From contig CM074195.1 of assembly GCA_037179385.1 (NCBI GenBank), positions 5,946,438 to 6,010,437 of the forward strand: a stretch of 64,000 nt of DNA, read 5' to 3'. Positions 46,650 to 57,716 of the stretch are shown here, in pieces. The notes below the pieces were generated by a model. It was not told the origin of the DNA. It was given only the letters and a program-made list of their open reading frames with translations, and ran no database searches. Position numbers and translations under genes: made by a program. Each line of letters opens with the position of its first letter. Position 1 is the first letter of the stretch. Origin of the DNA: Holothuria scabra. Taxonomy: Eukaryota > Echinodermata > Holothuroidea > Aspidochirotida > Holothuriidae.

Positions 46650-47330
46650 TATCCTATCGTCCTAAGTGATACTTTTAATGCAATGTACTACTCTACTGTG
46701 CAAATAGTGAATCTATGTCATTTAACCGTGCAATCCCAAGAAAATGAACGAAACACTGAGCGGGCAGCAAGCGGGCTTGTTACAAAAATGTAACAATTAT
46801 ATCGTTGCGTTTCGTTTTACTTTCACTTTTATAATACCTAAGCAAATTTCACAGAAACAATAACTGCATGAGGAAAAATGGGGAAATTTTGAAAAAGCTT
46901 ATATAAGGCAGATCTACCACCAGAAGAAAATAAAAGATTTTTGTATGTACAAAAGGTACAGATAGGTACAAATTAGAAGTACAAAAGACTCAGAGAAAAA
47001 GGGAGGAAAAAACTGGAAGAGCATTCAAGGCGGTAGGAAATACTTCCAAATAATAGGAAATTGCCGTTTCTCAGATTTCGAGGTAAATATTCAACTTTTC
47101 TGTTTTATTTTGTCACAGATTGTAAATTTCATGGTGCAAAATTTGAAATATTGTTTCGTGGATGGAATTTTCAGGACAAATATCGTAATAGTGAAATCTA
47201 AGAAGAAATGATAATGAAATTTAAGAAGAAAAACGCAAAAAGAGGCAATGACAACAAAAATTCACTGATCAGTAAACAGTTTATTAGACTGAAATAGTTT
47301 TCTTCATATTTTCAGAAACGATTATTATCC

Positions 47331-47630
47331 CACAAATTTTGATGATTCTCTCCTTTCTCTACAAAGTAGTCTTTTACGACTAGATAATGACGAAATGCAG
47401 ACAATTGAGAAAGAAAATGTATAATTTTGATTATAAAAATAACATTTTCATACAATTTTAGTAATTGTTGCTTTTTATCCCGGAAATTTTGATGATTCTC
47501 CTCTTTCTCTACAAAGTAGTCTTTTACGATTAGATAATGACGAAATGCAGACAATTGAGAAAGAAAATGTATAATTTTGAATATAAAAATAACATTTTCA
47601 TACCATTTCAGTAATTGTTGCTTTTTCCAT
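47331..47630. repeat. Two-copy 150-bp tandem duplication
   Basis: 47331-47480 and 47481-47630 are ~94% alike. The unit is 50 codons, so a minus-strand frame stays open through both copies and encodes a repeated Tyr/Phe-rich 50-residue block. On the + strand both copies end in an acceptor-like TTTTAG/TTTCAG before TAATTG. Coding status open. Confidence 0.7.
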
Positions 47631-47794
47631 TGCACAACACGACATTTAGCCTCGAAGAATTGCCACCTACCACATTTTACTAAAATGGTCAGCAAACCGG
47701 TGAAAGATAAACAAATTGCGGAATTGAAACTGGTGCAAATAACATTAACCTCATTACGTCTTAGTGAAAGAAGAAAACGTTATTATAATACCCT

Positions 47795-48320
47795 TTCAGC
47801 TACGGCGGCTGTACTCGTACCACACCCATAAGTCATGGTGAGTGAGGAAGTATTTGCTGCATATCTTAACTAGACCAGCTATAGCGGTCGTACTGGTACA
47901 GCCTTGATAGGTCAATGCTAGTAAGAAAATATTGCTTCACTTCTAAACTAGATCAGCTATAGCGGCTGTATTCGTACAACCTCCATAAGTCAAGACGAGT
48001 GAGGAAACAGGCTACTGTATTTGCTGCAGTTCTAAACTAGACCAGCTATAAAGGTTGTACTGGTACAACCTTGATAAGTCATGGCTAGTAAGGAAATATT
48101 GCTTCACTTCTTAACTAGACCAGCTACAGAGTTTGTACTGGTACAACCTTGGTAAGTCATGGCGAGTAAGAACATATTTGCTGCATTTATAAACTAACCC
48201 AGCTATAGAGATTGTGCTTGGTACAAACTTGATATGTCATGGCAACTGGGGTAATATTGCCGTCATATCTTAATTATACCAGCTATAGAGGTTGTACCGG
48301 TACAAGCTTGAAATATTTTG
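47795..48320. repeat. ~78-90-bp minisatellite
   Basis: Six to seven units with CCAGCTATAG, GT(A/T)CTGGTACAACCTTGATAAG and GCTTCACTTCTTAACTAGACC. Further degenerate units lie at 48540-48650. Confidence 0.85.
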
Positions 48321-48795
48321 GCCAGTATGTTATTTAGATGAAATTTAACGAGACACCAACACGAATGTGTTATATAGTATCAACTAGATAAATACGATTC
48401 AATTTCAGTTACAAAAACAGTTCAAATACCAATGCAAGTCCTCCTTAATTAGCCTCTAACGAAAGGCGGGGAATAGCGTGGGCATATTCTACAACCCCCA
48501 ACCCCCCGGGGGCCTTTGGTAGGTAAGGAAAAGCTTTAAACTGGACCAGCCGTAAGAGTTTTACAAAACAAACTTGATAAGTCATGGAGACGATAAGGAA
48601 CTATTTGCTGCACTTCTATACTAGGCCAGCTATAGAGGCTGTACGAAGTCACTGCGAGTTAGGGGTTGCTGAGTCAGGGGCGAACCCACGGGGGCAGGAC
48701 AGGCATTTACCTCCCACCAGCCGGTGGTATTTAAGTCGCAAAAGTAAATCGCTTAAAAACCATTTTAAGACACTAGGATTTTTCAACCCCTTTAT
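48321..48795. other. No supported gene; stray minisatellite units
   Basis: Holds two more units of the preceding minisatellite (48540-48650) and a C/G-rich patch near 48507. Nothing else recognised. Confidence 0.35.
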
Positions 48796-48796
48796 G

Positions 48797-48978
48797 GAGT
48801 ATCTCCCTGTTCGTCTGGAAAGGGAAGCCCCAAAGTCGGCTTACTCCTGCAATTTGTCTCCCATTGACCGTGTACGTGAATCATTTTTCCAAAACCCGAT
48901 TATGGGGTATCTCCCTGTTCGTTGGCTTACTCGGGGCTTACTCGGGGCTTCCCCTTCTCAAACGAACAGGGAGATACC
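48797..48978. repeat. Inverted repeat with 18-bp perfect arms
   Basis: GGTATCTCCCTGTTCGTT (48906-48923) pairs exactly with 48961-48978, loop of 37 nt. A third direct copy of the arm (AGTATCTCCCTGTTCGT) is at 48797-48813. The loop contains a doubled ACTCGGGGCTT. Confidence 0.8.
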
Positions 48979-50152
48979 ACATAAAGGGGGGGGGGGGGAA
49001 AAATCCTAGTTTCACTCTAGACGTGTGTGAAGTTCAGGGCGTTGGCCCATCGGGAGTGGCCTCTTCGGGGAAAACAAAACTCACCCCCTCACGGACATCT
49101 GGACTTAGAAAATTTTTGAAAAGTGATTCACGTGCAAAGTCGATGGGGAGTTAAAACTGAAAAAATTTGCAAAATCCTCTGTTGAGTGTCAATGAACGGA
49201 TGATGGACTTGAAACTTAATTTACCTTTTTTTTCGTCTGTTCATGATTGCGGTATAATGACATAAAGTTGACTTTTAGGGCAGAGATACGACTTCTGTAT
49301 CCTTCCGTTGGCCAAGAAAAAAACTCATTCCCATTGCAAGACTGTGATGAACTGTCGACGTCCTACCGTCCTTGTAACAGTCACCCCATTTCACATAAAT
49401 ATCTTCCCACAAGACCACCTCACTTGCAATTATTAGTTGCGTTAAAGAATAAATTAAAACAAAGTGTATGCAAAATCCAAACACGCCATTCTTCCTATTA
49501 GTAGAGTTGTCACGGTGAGGTACGTTTCTCCAAAAGAACACAATATAAAAGATCGTTTTAGACGAATATGTCACATATCTGCCGGTAAAATTGATGATGT
49601 GGCAAACGATGGATCAGTTTTGGTGTTTCCAGGGTGACTGAAAGAAACATAGGCAGTAGATCTACACAGCACAATGGGAAAGACCAATCTGACGAAGAAC
49701 GCATACAAGCCCCCTGTATGGTGCTACAACAGTACAAGCCATATTTACACCGAAAAATGGTTGACAGGTGTAACGAAAAGTCCACAAACTTAAAACAACT
49801 TTCGGGTCTACTTTTGTGCTTTGCATGTAGGCTACGGCTGTGTCTCACGCTTGGTTGGGATTATTTGTCCAGCTCCGAGTAGCAGCTCCCTTGTTGGTCT
49901 CTCAAACCTCTTCGCAGTTTTGCGGTTACGAAATTCCTTACCAAGAAGGTTCCGTAAACAGTGACAGATAGAGCTCCCATAAATAAAGGTTGCAGTCACC
50001 CCGGTCACCCCTATGAACTTTCGATGTGTCCTATCACAAGAACGGTTCTTGAAAATCATGCCTGTGACAGTTTTTTTTTGCCAGCTAACTATGGGATTTA
50101 CTTTGAGTGGCTACTTGCGTTTACCAGGGAGTTGCAAGAGACTGCGTTTACC
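48979..50152. other. No supported gene
   Basis: A G-run lies near 48987-48999. Short ORFs on both strands lack domain evidence. Confidence 0.35.
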
Positions 50153-50284
50153 ATGAAATTCTTAATTATTCAATATTTAAGTGTTTTTGCAACATTTAGC
50201 GTAGCCTGTAAACCGCAACGAAGAGTTTTGAGGACTGGTTGGTTCAGCCTAGGCTGTTCGAATAATTCGGGGTTAATTTTGTAA
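50153..50284 (+). CDS. Putative 43-residue secreted peptide (single ORF)
   Basis: From ATG at 50153 (context TTTACCATGA, with A at -3) the frame reads MKFLIIQYLSVFATFSVA, a good signal peptide ending in a cleavable SVA, then a basic mature part starting CKPQRRVLRTGW. The two Cys of the mature part are 17 residues apart inclusive, and the second lies in SLGCSNNSG. TAA follows at 50282-50284. The frame is also open upstream of this ATG. No dibasic-plus-Gly processing site follows. It could instead be a first coding exon (GTAAAG at the end is a possible donor). Chance remains possible for such a short frame. Confidence 0.35.
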   Translation: MKFLIIQYLSVFATFSVACKPQRRVLRTGWFSLGCSNNSGLIL

Positions 50285-50752
50285 AGTTGATATTTTTGTG
50301 TGTAAAATCATTACGTGACTATGATGTGTTTGTACTTATCGGGCAATTGTTTTCAAGGAATCTGGGCCTGCTTGGAGTTTTCTGTAATAAGAGGGCAAAA
50401 GCAGTCACCCCAATTTAAATTATTGTAATAGTCTATTTTAATTCATGAATGGCTCTCGAAAATAATGTGACACTGTTTTTCTCATTGAATTGTAAAATTT
50501 ATGACAATTGAACCCTTGATTTAACCTAATTATGCAACGTTTTAGTCTCGAAATATATTGAAAGAAACATGGAAGAGAAAGAGGAAGAAATTTGTGAAAT
50601 TTAGTGGTTGTTTCATAAAAGTTTAGGGGCGACTACTCTTTAAAAACATGGCAACCTTTCGACGGACTCAAATGCTGCCTGAATTCTAGTACCTGAAGAT
50701 CAGGTCGTTCCCCGAAATATACAGTACATGCCGGCCGCCTGATACACCAGTT
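50285..50752. other. No feature recognised
   Basis: AT-rich, no open frame or repeat of note. Confidence 0.4.
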
Positions 50753-50786
50753 AGTATGACCATGGAAGTACCACCATGGTCATACT
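50753..50786. repeat. Hairpin with 13-bp perfect arms
   Basis: AGTATGACCATGG (50753-50765) and its reverse complement (50774-50786) around an 8-nt loop. CATACTGGTGGTATG follows directly, a second small palindrome. Confidence 0.8.
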
Positions 50787-51268
50787 GGTGGTATGACAAC
50801 AGCAAAACATCACAATACATGTACGGTGTATACTTCTTAAAATAACAAATTCCTGTTCTGTGTATAAGGGTAGAGTCCTAGTAAGGAACGCAGTGGTGAA
50901 GCTCTGGTATTTAAAGACATGTTTCCATCATCCCAAGCAGTTCCAATTCTCCCAACCGTCTTACTCTAGCCCCTCCCACATTTATCTAAAACTCATCTTT
51001 ATCCAGACACAGTCCTAGTTTATTGCTTCATGGCTTGTCCCAGTGGCCATACAAGTCCATAATGTGTAATCAAGACACTCTCAGTGCCCACGCTGTGTAA
51101 TTGAGCTATGATGCATTATTTGAATGTGATGCCATCAAAGAGCTGTACCAGAGAGTTTTGATATATGTATACTGAAACTGTGGTTTGGGGTGACGAATGA
51201 CTGCCTTTAAAATTTCTTACCCGACCGAAAAAATGCATGCCAAGGGGCCTGCGTTTATTCCTCTGAAG

Positions 51269-51342
51269 CATGGAAGTACTACTTCCGAGGTACGGTACTT
51301 CCATGTATGAAGGGTGTGCCTGTGCATGTAGTACCTCGGAAG
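51269..51342. repeat. Nested inverted repeats
   Basis: CATGGAAGTAC (51269-51279) pairs with 51295-51305. CTTCCGAGGTAC (51282-51293) pairs with 51331-51342. The two pairings overlap, so only one stem can form at a time. Confidence 0.7.
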
Positions 51343-53185
51343 CTTTGCGATTTGATGGGTTCTAAAATTGCCAATTATAATTCATACGTTATAAGTTCAC
51401 TTATGTATTGTTAACTGTGTGCTGGATACTTTTCTGGGAAAGCACTGTTTTAGGCGCGTAGAACTACCACATTTGGGCCAACTCTTTGGTGGGAGTGTGC
51501 AGGATACCAGTGGTCTATATTGCCGGTGAAATGTATCTGCTGTTTGCTTAATTAATTTGCCAAGGCTAATATGGGAATACAGGAATAGAACATTTAAACT
51601 TGTTTTTCTTCTCCCCCTCTTAGTGGCGGCATCAGCGGCGTCTGGAAAGTGTCCCGGCAGGGTGTCGATGTTAGCTCAAACTTTATGCCTTAACACACCA
51701 AGAATCCACACCTTGTTTTCCCTCCTGGGATTTACCTCTCCCTCCACAACTTCATGGTCTACAGGGCGTTAATACCGCAATCCCCTCTCAATTCCCTCTT
51801 TTCCCCTTTTCTCTTTTTTTTCTTTTTCTTCACCATCATTTGGGGAGGCGATCACCCCATTTGGCCCCTTGGTTGCGCCGCTGCTTTCATGATATGTTTT
51901 GAAGTTACATATATTTGCCCTCCATCTCACATTTTAATTCGGATTGACTCTGTCCAGCTGTCTTGTCACCACTACCGCACCGTAAAAAGAACACGTTATG
52001 AGGTTGGAGAAATAAAAAAGAAATAAGCGCATTCAATGAGTGAACGCTTAAAGGGGCTCAATGAGGTGATATCGATTATATTGTGATGAGTTTGAAAGAA
52101 ATCAATGCACGATTATGCTTTTAATAAGCCTGATTACTCATGTGTGCGCTCCTTTATTTACCAAAAAATGTAAACAATTGTAGTTTTTATGTACAGGGAT
52201 TGCATATGATTTACACTCAATGGTGAAAAGTGTCTGTTCACCAATTTGAAATACATGTATTAAATCTTTAATGATCCTATCATTGGCACTATCATTAACT
52301 AGAGTCAGATGTTTAGAATCTCTTAGTTTGACTATTAAGCATCAAGTTAAGAGTAAAACTCAGCATGTGTGACGGAAATTATGAATTTTGTGGGCAAACT
52401 TAATGAGCCCCGATAACACCTGATAAGCAATGTCAACAAAAGCGCACACCGTAACCACATCTAAATGTTTTTATGTAAATGTTAATTTTCGTTAATTTAT
52501 AACAACATGGTGCTTACAGATATCATGAAATAAAATCATTAACGTGTTTACAAGATGGCGTCTTGACTATAACTCTAGTTCCATGTTCCTGACACTTGCT
52601 TGGGCATTTCGTCTACTATCCAAGTGTTATTGCCTAAGTACGAAAAAAAATTGTGTGCATGCATTAAAAAATGATGATTAACTCATCAAATGAAACACTG
52701 TACTTTGCATGAAGTGTATATATAGCCAGGGATCGATCACCCATGGCAAAACATCCGCTATAAGTAAAAGGCGCGTCTTTGGTAACCGTAACTTGTTAAA
52801 GAAATATTTATTAGTTTTCTGATATTCATCGTGGCGGGTAATTGATAATGGTAACATCAATCATAACAACGAAAGCTCTTTGAGAACTCATATTTCTCCT
52901 GAGCTCGCAGAAGCGAAACACCTGTCATTCTGAAATGCTGACCCGAGATCAGGTCAACTGCATAGTGTACGTATTACCATGGCAATAGTTTAATTTTGCT
53001 GAACTATTTATGTTCGTAAAAAAGTAGCCTGATTAGAGTCTGCAGACAGGATTCATGAGGTGAATCGCGGAGCTTTCAATGTAGGTTACTATACAGACAG
53101 CCAGTTAATAGCCTAATGCAAGGCAGCAGTTTTCGAAAAAAATCACAGGGAGACAAGGTCCATAGCATATGAATTTCGAAGGGTT
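51343..53185. other. No supported gene
   Basis: A pyrimidine tract at about 51797-51835 and short ORFs only. AT-rich elsewhere. Confidence 0.4.
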
Positions 53186-53330
53186 TAGGCCGGGCTCTAT
53201 AACCTAATGGTTTGATCAGGGAACTAAGAGTTAGCAGCTCCCTGGTTTGATAGCCATGAAGACAACTGCAAACTGCAGAGCATCAAATAATTTCATTTCC
53301 ATTCCTTAAATTATTTATCAGGGAGCTGCC
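53186..53330 (+). mobile_element. tRNA-like SINE head
   Basis: GGGCTCTATAACCTAATGG (A-box-like) and CTGGTTTGATAGCC (B-box-like) are spaced as in a tRNA. GCAGCTCCCTGGT recurs at 58222. Confidence 0.4.
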
Positions 53331-53808
53331 ACGAACTCCGGATTTTAATATGCAAATCACCGCATGGGAAGGCACAACAGTGTTACAAGTACAGCAGCCT
53401 CGCAGTCAGGGTTGAACTAATGTACAGGGCAAAGCGTACTTGAAAATATATTAAGGGTTCCTCTGATACATTTCGGTCCGAATATACCTTATACATTTAT
53501 TAGATTCTAAGATACAAATTCTTTAATCAAAGAATTGACGTAACCCCCCGTGGACATACACAGTCAGCAAGTCACTCTTAACTTATTTTGAGAAAAATAG
53601 GCAAATCCCAGGTTATCTTTATGTCTTTTGGTGCCATTCATACTAGGACTAGATATTCAAGGTAAACTAAGCAGTTATTCCTTGTTCATGAGAAGGTTGC
53701 AAGGACGGCGTCGTACACCGACAAATATAATTCCAGGTATATAGACTTAACTAGGAGTTGTCACTCCAAAAATATCACAGTTCGACACCAATTGAGCTTA
53801 GGTTGAAG

Positions 53809-53922
53809 TTAGCTAGCTAGTTAGATGAGGTTTAACGGTTCAGTTTTCAAACAATTGGCCAGTCAAGTCGAGGTGCCCACGGACTTTTTCCAGCCGTGGC
53901 TCACTGGCTTGTTCCCCATACT
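53809..53922 (+). repeat. Dispersed ~110-bp repeat, copy 3
   Basis: TTAGCTAGCTAGTTAGATG ... CACGGACTTTTTCCAGCCGTGGCTCACTGGCTTGTTCCCC in outline, matching 13146-13252 (inverted) and 45451-45540. Confidence 0.65.
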
Positions 53923-54164
53923 TCATTGCATTTCGCACAAGGAAAGTAGTTTCCATTATTTTTTCAGTCCCAACCTTTTTCAAGAAGGTTTCAGAGGTCC
54001 AAAGGAAATACAAACAGGGGGTTTGGTTTAGGTGCACGTGTAGAACAAAATTTTTAGTGAGTCCTATACATCATTGGAAGGTTCACATTTCGAGGATTCT
54101 ATACAGCGTAGGCCCATTGTTTTGACAAATTATGGTAATTAGTAATGCAAATATATGCATATTT

Positions 54165-54300
54165 ACTAATGAATTTGGTCATGAAACCGGCCTGGAATTG
54201 AACCCGAGACCTCACCGTGCGAAGGGAATGCTAGGTTGAAAGGCCTGAACTGAATGCATAGTATGGGTTGGGACGATCTCTGTGAATCACTATAAGAAGC
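54165..54300 (-). mobile_element. tRNA-derived SINE head, minus strand
   Basis: On the minus strand GAGGTCTCGGGTTCAATTCC contains a good B box (GGTTCAATTCC). The A box is degenerate. Likely a SINE fragment, not a tRNA gene. Confidence 0.45.
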
Positions 54301-54845
54301 GCACTCCGAAGCTGAGTAAATAAAATATCGAAACAGTATTTAAAAAACAGTATTAAAAAATGAAAAAGAATTCGGTTCATCACAGGTGCTTTCTTTATTC
54401 CTCAGGCTGAAACTGAGGTCAAAGGTGCTGTACGGTAACGAGATTTGCAGGAACGATGATCACACCTACGTTAAAACTGTTTGGAAATTTTACTGTATCT
54501 AAACGGGGGGGGGGGGGCTCCAGGATTTCCTCAACAGGGGAGGGGGGAAGCTCCCCGACAGGAGAAAAACAACATACCAAATACTGAAGTAGTTTGCCTC
54601 TGCCTTAATTACTGGTGAACACCGATCTAGTGAAAGCCTTAATTGTACTTGAGAGTACCTTTCCCAAGGTACACAAATGTCACCCAATCAACTTTCTGCA
54701 GTTTCGCTTGCAGAGAGACGCCATTTTCACTGATATTTTAGGAAAAATTTAACGTAGAGAAATGATTTTGACGCAATTACAACATAAAAACACCTTTTCC
54801 AGTTGAAGATGGATGAAAATGGCAAAATTACAATAAATGTCATTT

Positions 54846-54933
54846 TTCTTTTTAACGTCCGTTACAAATTCCCGCCAATGTGAACTTTTCATCCCAATGT
54901 CTCCTCGGCTTCCTTGCTTTCGTCAGTTTTTAG
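54846..54933 (+). repeat. 88-bp repeat, copy 1 (identical to 61215-61302)
   Basis: TTCTTTTTAACGTCCGTTAC ... CTTTCGTCAGTTTTTAG, with no difference from the copy 6.4 kb downstream. Its right edge runs into a 16-bp-arm hairpin (54931-54966, TAGTTGCGGTGCCTGC / GCAGGCAACCGCAACTA). Confidence 0.9.
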
Positions 54934-54966
54934 TTGCGGTGCCTGCCTTGCAGGCAACCGCAACTA

Positions 54967-55574
54967 ATGCAGTTACTATCGCGATGTCAATTTCTGACTT
55001 TTCCGGCACTTTATTTCTATCTTCTTGTAGATGCTTTGTGGTATCGAAATACGGTTTAGTGCAATTTGTAGGGATGGTACTTCTCTTTCGTGTTTTTAAG
55101 TTTTGGTGGAAATATGACTTTCGTGAGAGTGTAAAACTGGGGTTTTTTTCATGCAAAATTTGGAAACGTGTTCTATTTTTAGTAACAATCTTGCGGAAAA
55201 ACCAGGTCCGTATGTACTCTGGGGAAAAGGTTGTTTGTTAATTTAACACAGTGCCATCATTTTGGTTGTTTTTTTTTAAATTCATTACAGATTGGTGTTT
55301 AGTGAATTTTGAGTATTTATATAAGGATTTCTTTGTAGGGATTCATTCTTTTCAAGTGGCATGGTCGGGGTTGCGGTGAAGTAAAAAGTTTGATAGTTTA
55401 GAGGAGTTTTGTTCACTGTTTTTGTGACTTTAAAGGGCTGTGTGAATTTCTCACACTAACGACAATATTCACAAAGTAAGTTTCTGTTGGTGGGAAACAT
55501 TGTTATTGGTAGGTAAATATTATTTGTATGAGTCGGCGAGTATTAATATTTGTGTTATATCAAGGTGTCTGGTT
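54967..55574. other. Open but unassigned sequence
   Basis: A 134-codon + ORF covers 54837-55241 and overlaps the 88-bp repeat. It has no domain. Treated as unsupported. Confidence 0.3.
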
Positions 55575-56125
55575 ATGGTAAATTTGTTATTTTGAGCGTA
55601 CTGCCTTGCATACTGAAGGTCCCCGGATCAAATCCCGGTGGAACCACTTGGAAATTTTCCGGGGTCTAAAAATTAGCTTGTTCAGCATAGCTGTTCACAG
55701 TGATGCTGAGGGGGTTTAAAATTGGTGAATTACAAAATTGGGTATTTGGTTGTCCGTTTCAGGAAGTTGTCCGACTCAGGAAGTTGTCCGCTTGCTCAGT
55801 TCAGCTGTTGAGCAGTGGTGCAGAGCAAGTATAACCTCCACCCCCTCCAGCCTTTGGGAAAGTGGCTAAAGACTGGGGATATGCTCACGTCCGTCGGATG
55901 GGGACGTTAAATGGCGGTCCCGGGAGAAGGATTGGGAGCTATTAGTACACGCCTGCCTCGTTACCTCTGAGCACTAGTCGAAAAGAGAAGGCGAAGTTCG
56001 CCGGTGTTCATCCACACTCACTCTGGCATTGGATCTTCGAAGAGTTAAATGATTAGGGCCTGGACTTCAGTGAATCTTATGGGGCTTTGGCCCTCCTTTG
56101 CCCTTCAACCTGTTATGTTATGTTA
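55575..56125 (+). mobile_element. Long tRNA-derived SINE with TTATG tail
   Basis: The tRNA-like B box is CCCCGGATCAAATCCCGG near 55620. A central block at about 55885-55925 (CACGTCCGTCGGATGGGGAC, then GTTAAATGGCGGTCCCGGG) resembles conserved SINE core domains. The tail is (TTATG)n at 56110-56124. It directly abuts the Helitron-like coding relic. Confidence 0.65.
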
Positions 56126-56154
56126 AAGTTTAAAATTATGTGGAGAATATCACA

Positions 56155-57716
56155 ATGCCTAAGAAGGGCCGTTCAAAGATTTTTAATTTAGAAAGGAAAG
56201 GTTGGCAACAAAGAAAAGAAAGCATGGGGGTGAATTTCAAGATAAAACTTATGAAGAGGAGAAAAATGATGATATCAGAGTTGGGAACAAACCCCAAAAA
56301 AAGTTCTAGTGAATATGAAAAAGGTCAGAGGTGTGATAATGGGGAAAGTAGGGAACATGACGATCGTGAGGTATTATTTATACGTTCCGAAAGATCTACA
56401 TGTACATTTTATTTTTTTCGTTGTTGATAGCTGTTGGAGAGAAAAAATGTTTAGGAAGCTTGTGTTGATAGATTCAAACATGGTTTTGTGAAAACTGGGG
56501 GTTTGATTTGCCGTCTATTGAAATAGGAAAATGTGTTTCAGTTGAGAGTAGGCCGATTCGTGTGAGAAAAGTACGTGGGGATGGTAATTGTTTTTTCGGT
56601 GTTTGGCATTACTGGTTACAAGGGTAGAAGATAATCATTTTTATTTAAGACAAGTCATTGTAAGTTCATTGTGTAGTTAATCGGGAAAAACGTGCCATTT
56701 ATTTAGTCAATACAGGTGGAGTACATTATGACGTAGTGTTGGAAATAGAAGATAATGAGTCTGTACATGAGAGCAGCGTTATAGAGAATTGGTTGAAGAG
56801 GGGTTGTGTTAATGAACATAGTGAAGAATTTTTCGGTGTTAAATGTAACATATTGAAAAGAGGAGACATTTTATTTGAAGAGGAGCGTAATCAAATGTCA
56901 ATGCTAAGTTATGTGAAGAGAGCAGATGTTTGTTTAAATGAGGGGAGTAATCATATATTAGTGAAAGGGTCTATGGGAGTGGCTGAAGGTAGGTATAAAT
57001 GTTGGGAAAATAAAGGTTTTGTGATAAAACGTAGTGTGGGTATTGCAAGTGATGGTACTAAAATGATGATTAGAGAACAAATACGTAAGCGTCAATTTAG
57101 AAAAGAAGAGGAGAGTCCAATTAGAGAATTGCAACATCGCTTTTGGAATAAAATTATGGAGGGGCCTACATATGTTTGCTTTTATTGTAAGCAGTTATGG
57201 TATAAAGAATGTGCACTGTGGGTGAATTTAGTTAGATTTAGTGGAAATACTAATATTTGTAAGCAGGAAGAAGGTATAGATAAAGGATGGGTCTGTAAAA
57301 CCTGTTTAAAATATATAAAAGAAGGCAGAGTTCCGTTATTAATTCGAGATAATAATATGAAAATGTATGAGATACCAGAAGAATTGAAATTACATCGTCT
57401 TGAAGAAAGGTTGGTCGCTTTGCGAACACCTTTTATGCAGTTGCGTGAGCTTCCTCGAGGAGGGCAATTTAGTATTAAGGGAAATGTTGTTAATGTCCCG
57501 TCTGATGTGGTGGCAACAATTAAAACCTTACCTATAAGACTTGAAGAGAGCCAAGTAATTCCTGTCAAATTTAAGAGGAAATTAAGTTGTAAAACGGCTG
57601 TTTTTTCTGAAAATGTTAGGACTAGAAGTGTTGTTCTTGCTGCTCGCTGGCTGATAGAAAATGTGGATATCAAGATACACAACAATGACTTAAGAAAGGA
57701 AGACACGTTTTGAAAA
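56155..57716 (+). pseudogene. Helitron-like protein fragment with OTU protease domain
   Basis: The N-terminal part starts at ATG 56155 (MPKKGRSKIFNLERKG). After frame changes an OTU-type Cys protease follows: VRGDGNCFFGVWHYWL (DGNC at 56580-56591) with the partner His in NTGGVHYDVV (His codon 56724-56726). Two compensating frameshifts lie between these motifs. A 325-codon frame then continues (from 56736) with zinc-binding CFYC and WVCKTC pairs and LPRGGQFSIKGNVVNVP, the conserved block seen N-terminal to the Rep/helicase in animal Helitrons. The Rep and helicase domains are absent: the frame stops at 57714. OTU domains are known partners of Helitron proteins. Antisense ORF 57182-57772 is a shadow. 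The clean 325 codons suggest relatively recent decay. Confidence 0.65.

Noticed and set aside
55195..55240. 2A-like ribosome-skipping motif (EKPGP)
   Set aside because: The consensus needs D-x-E-x-N-P-G-P; only E-x-PGP is present and the frame is short.
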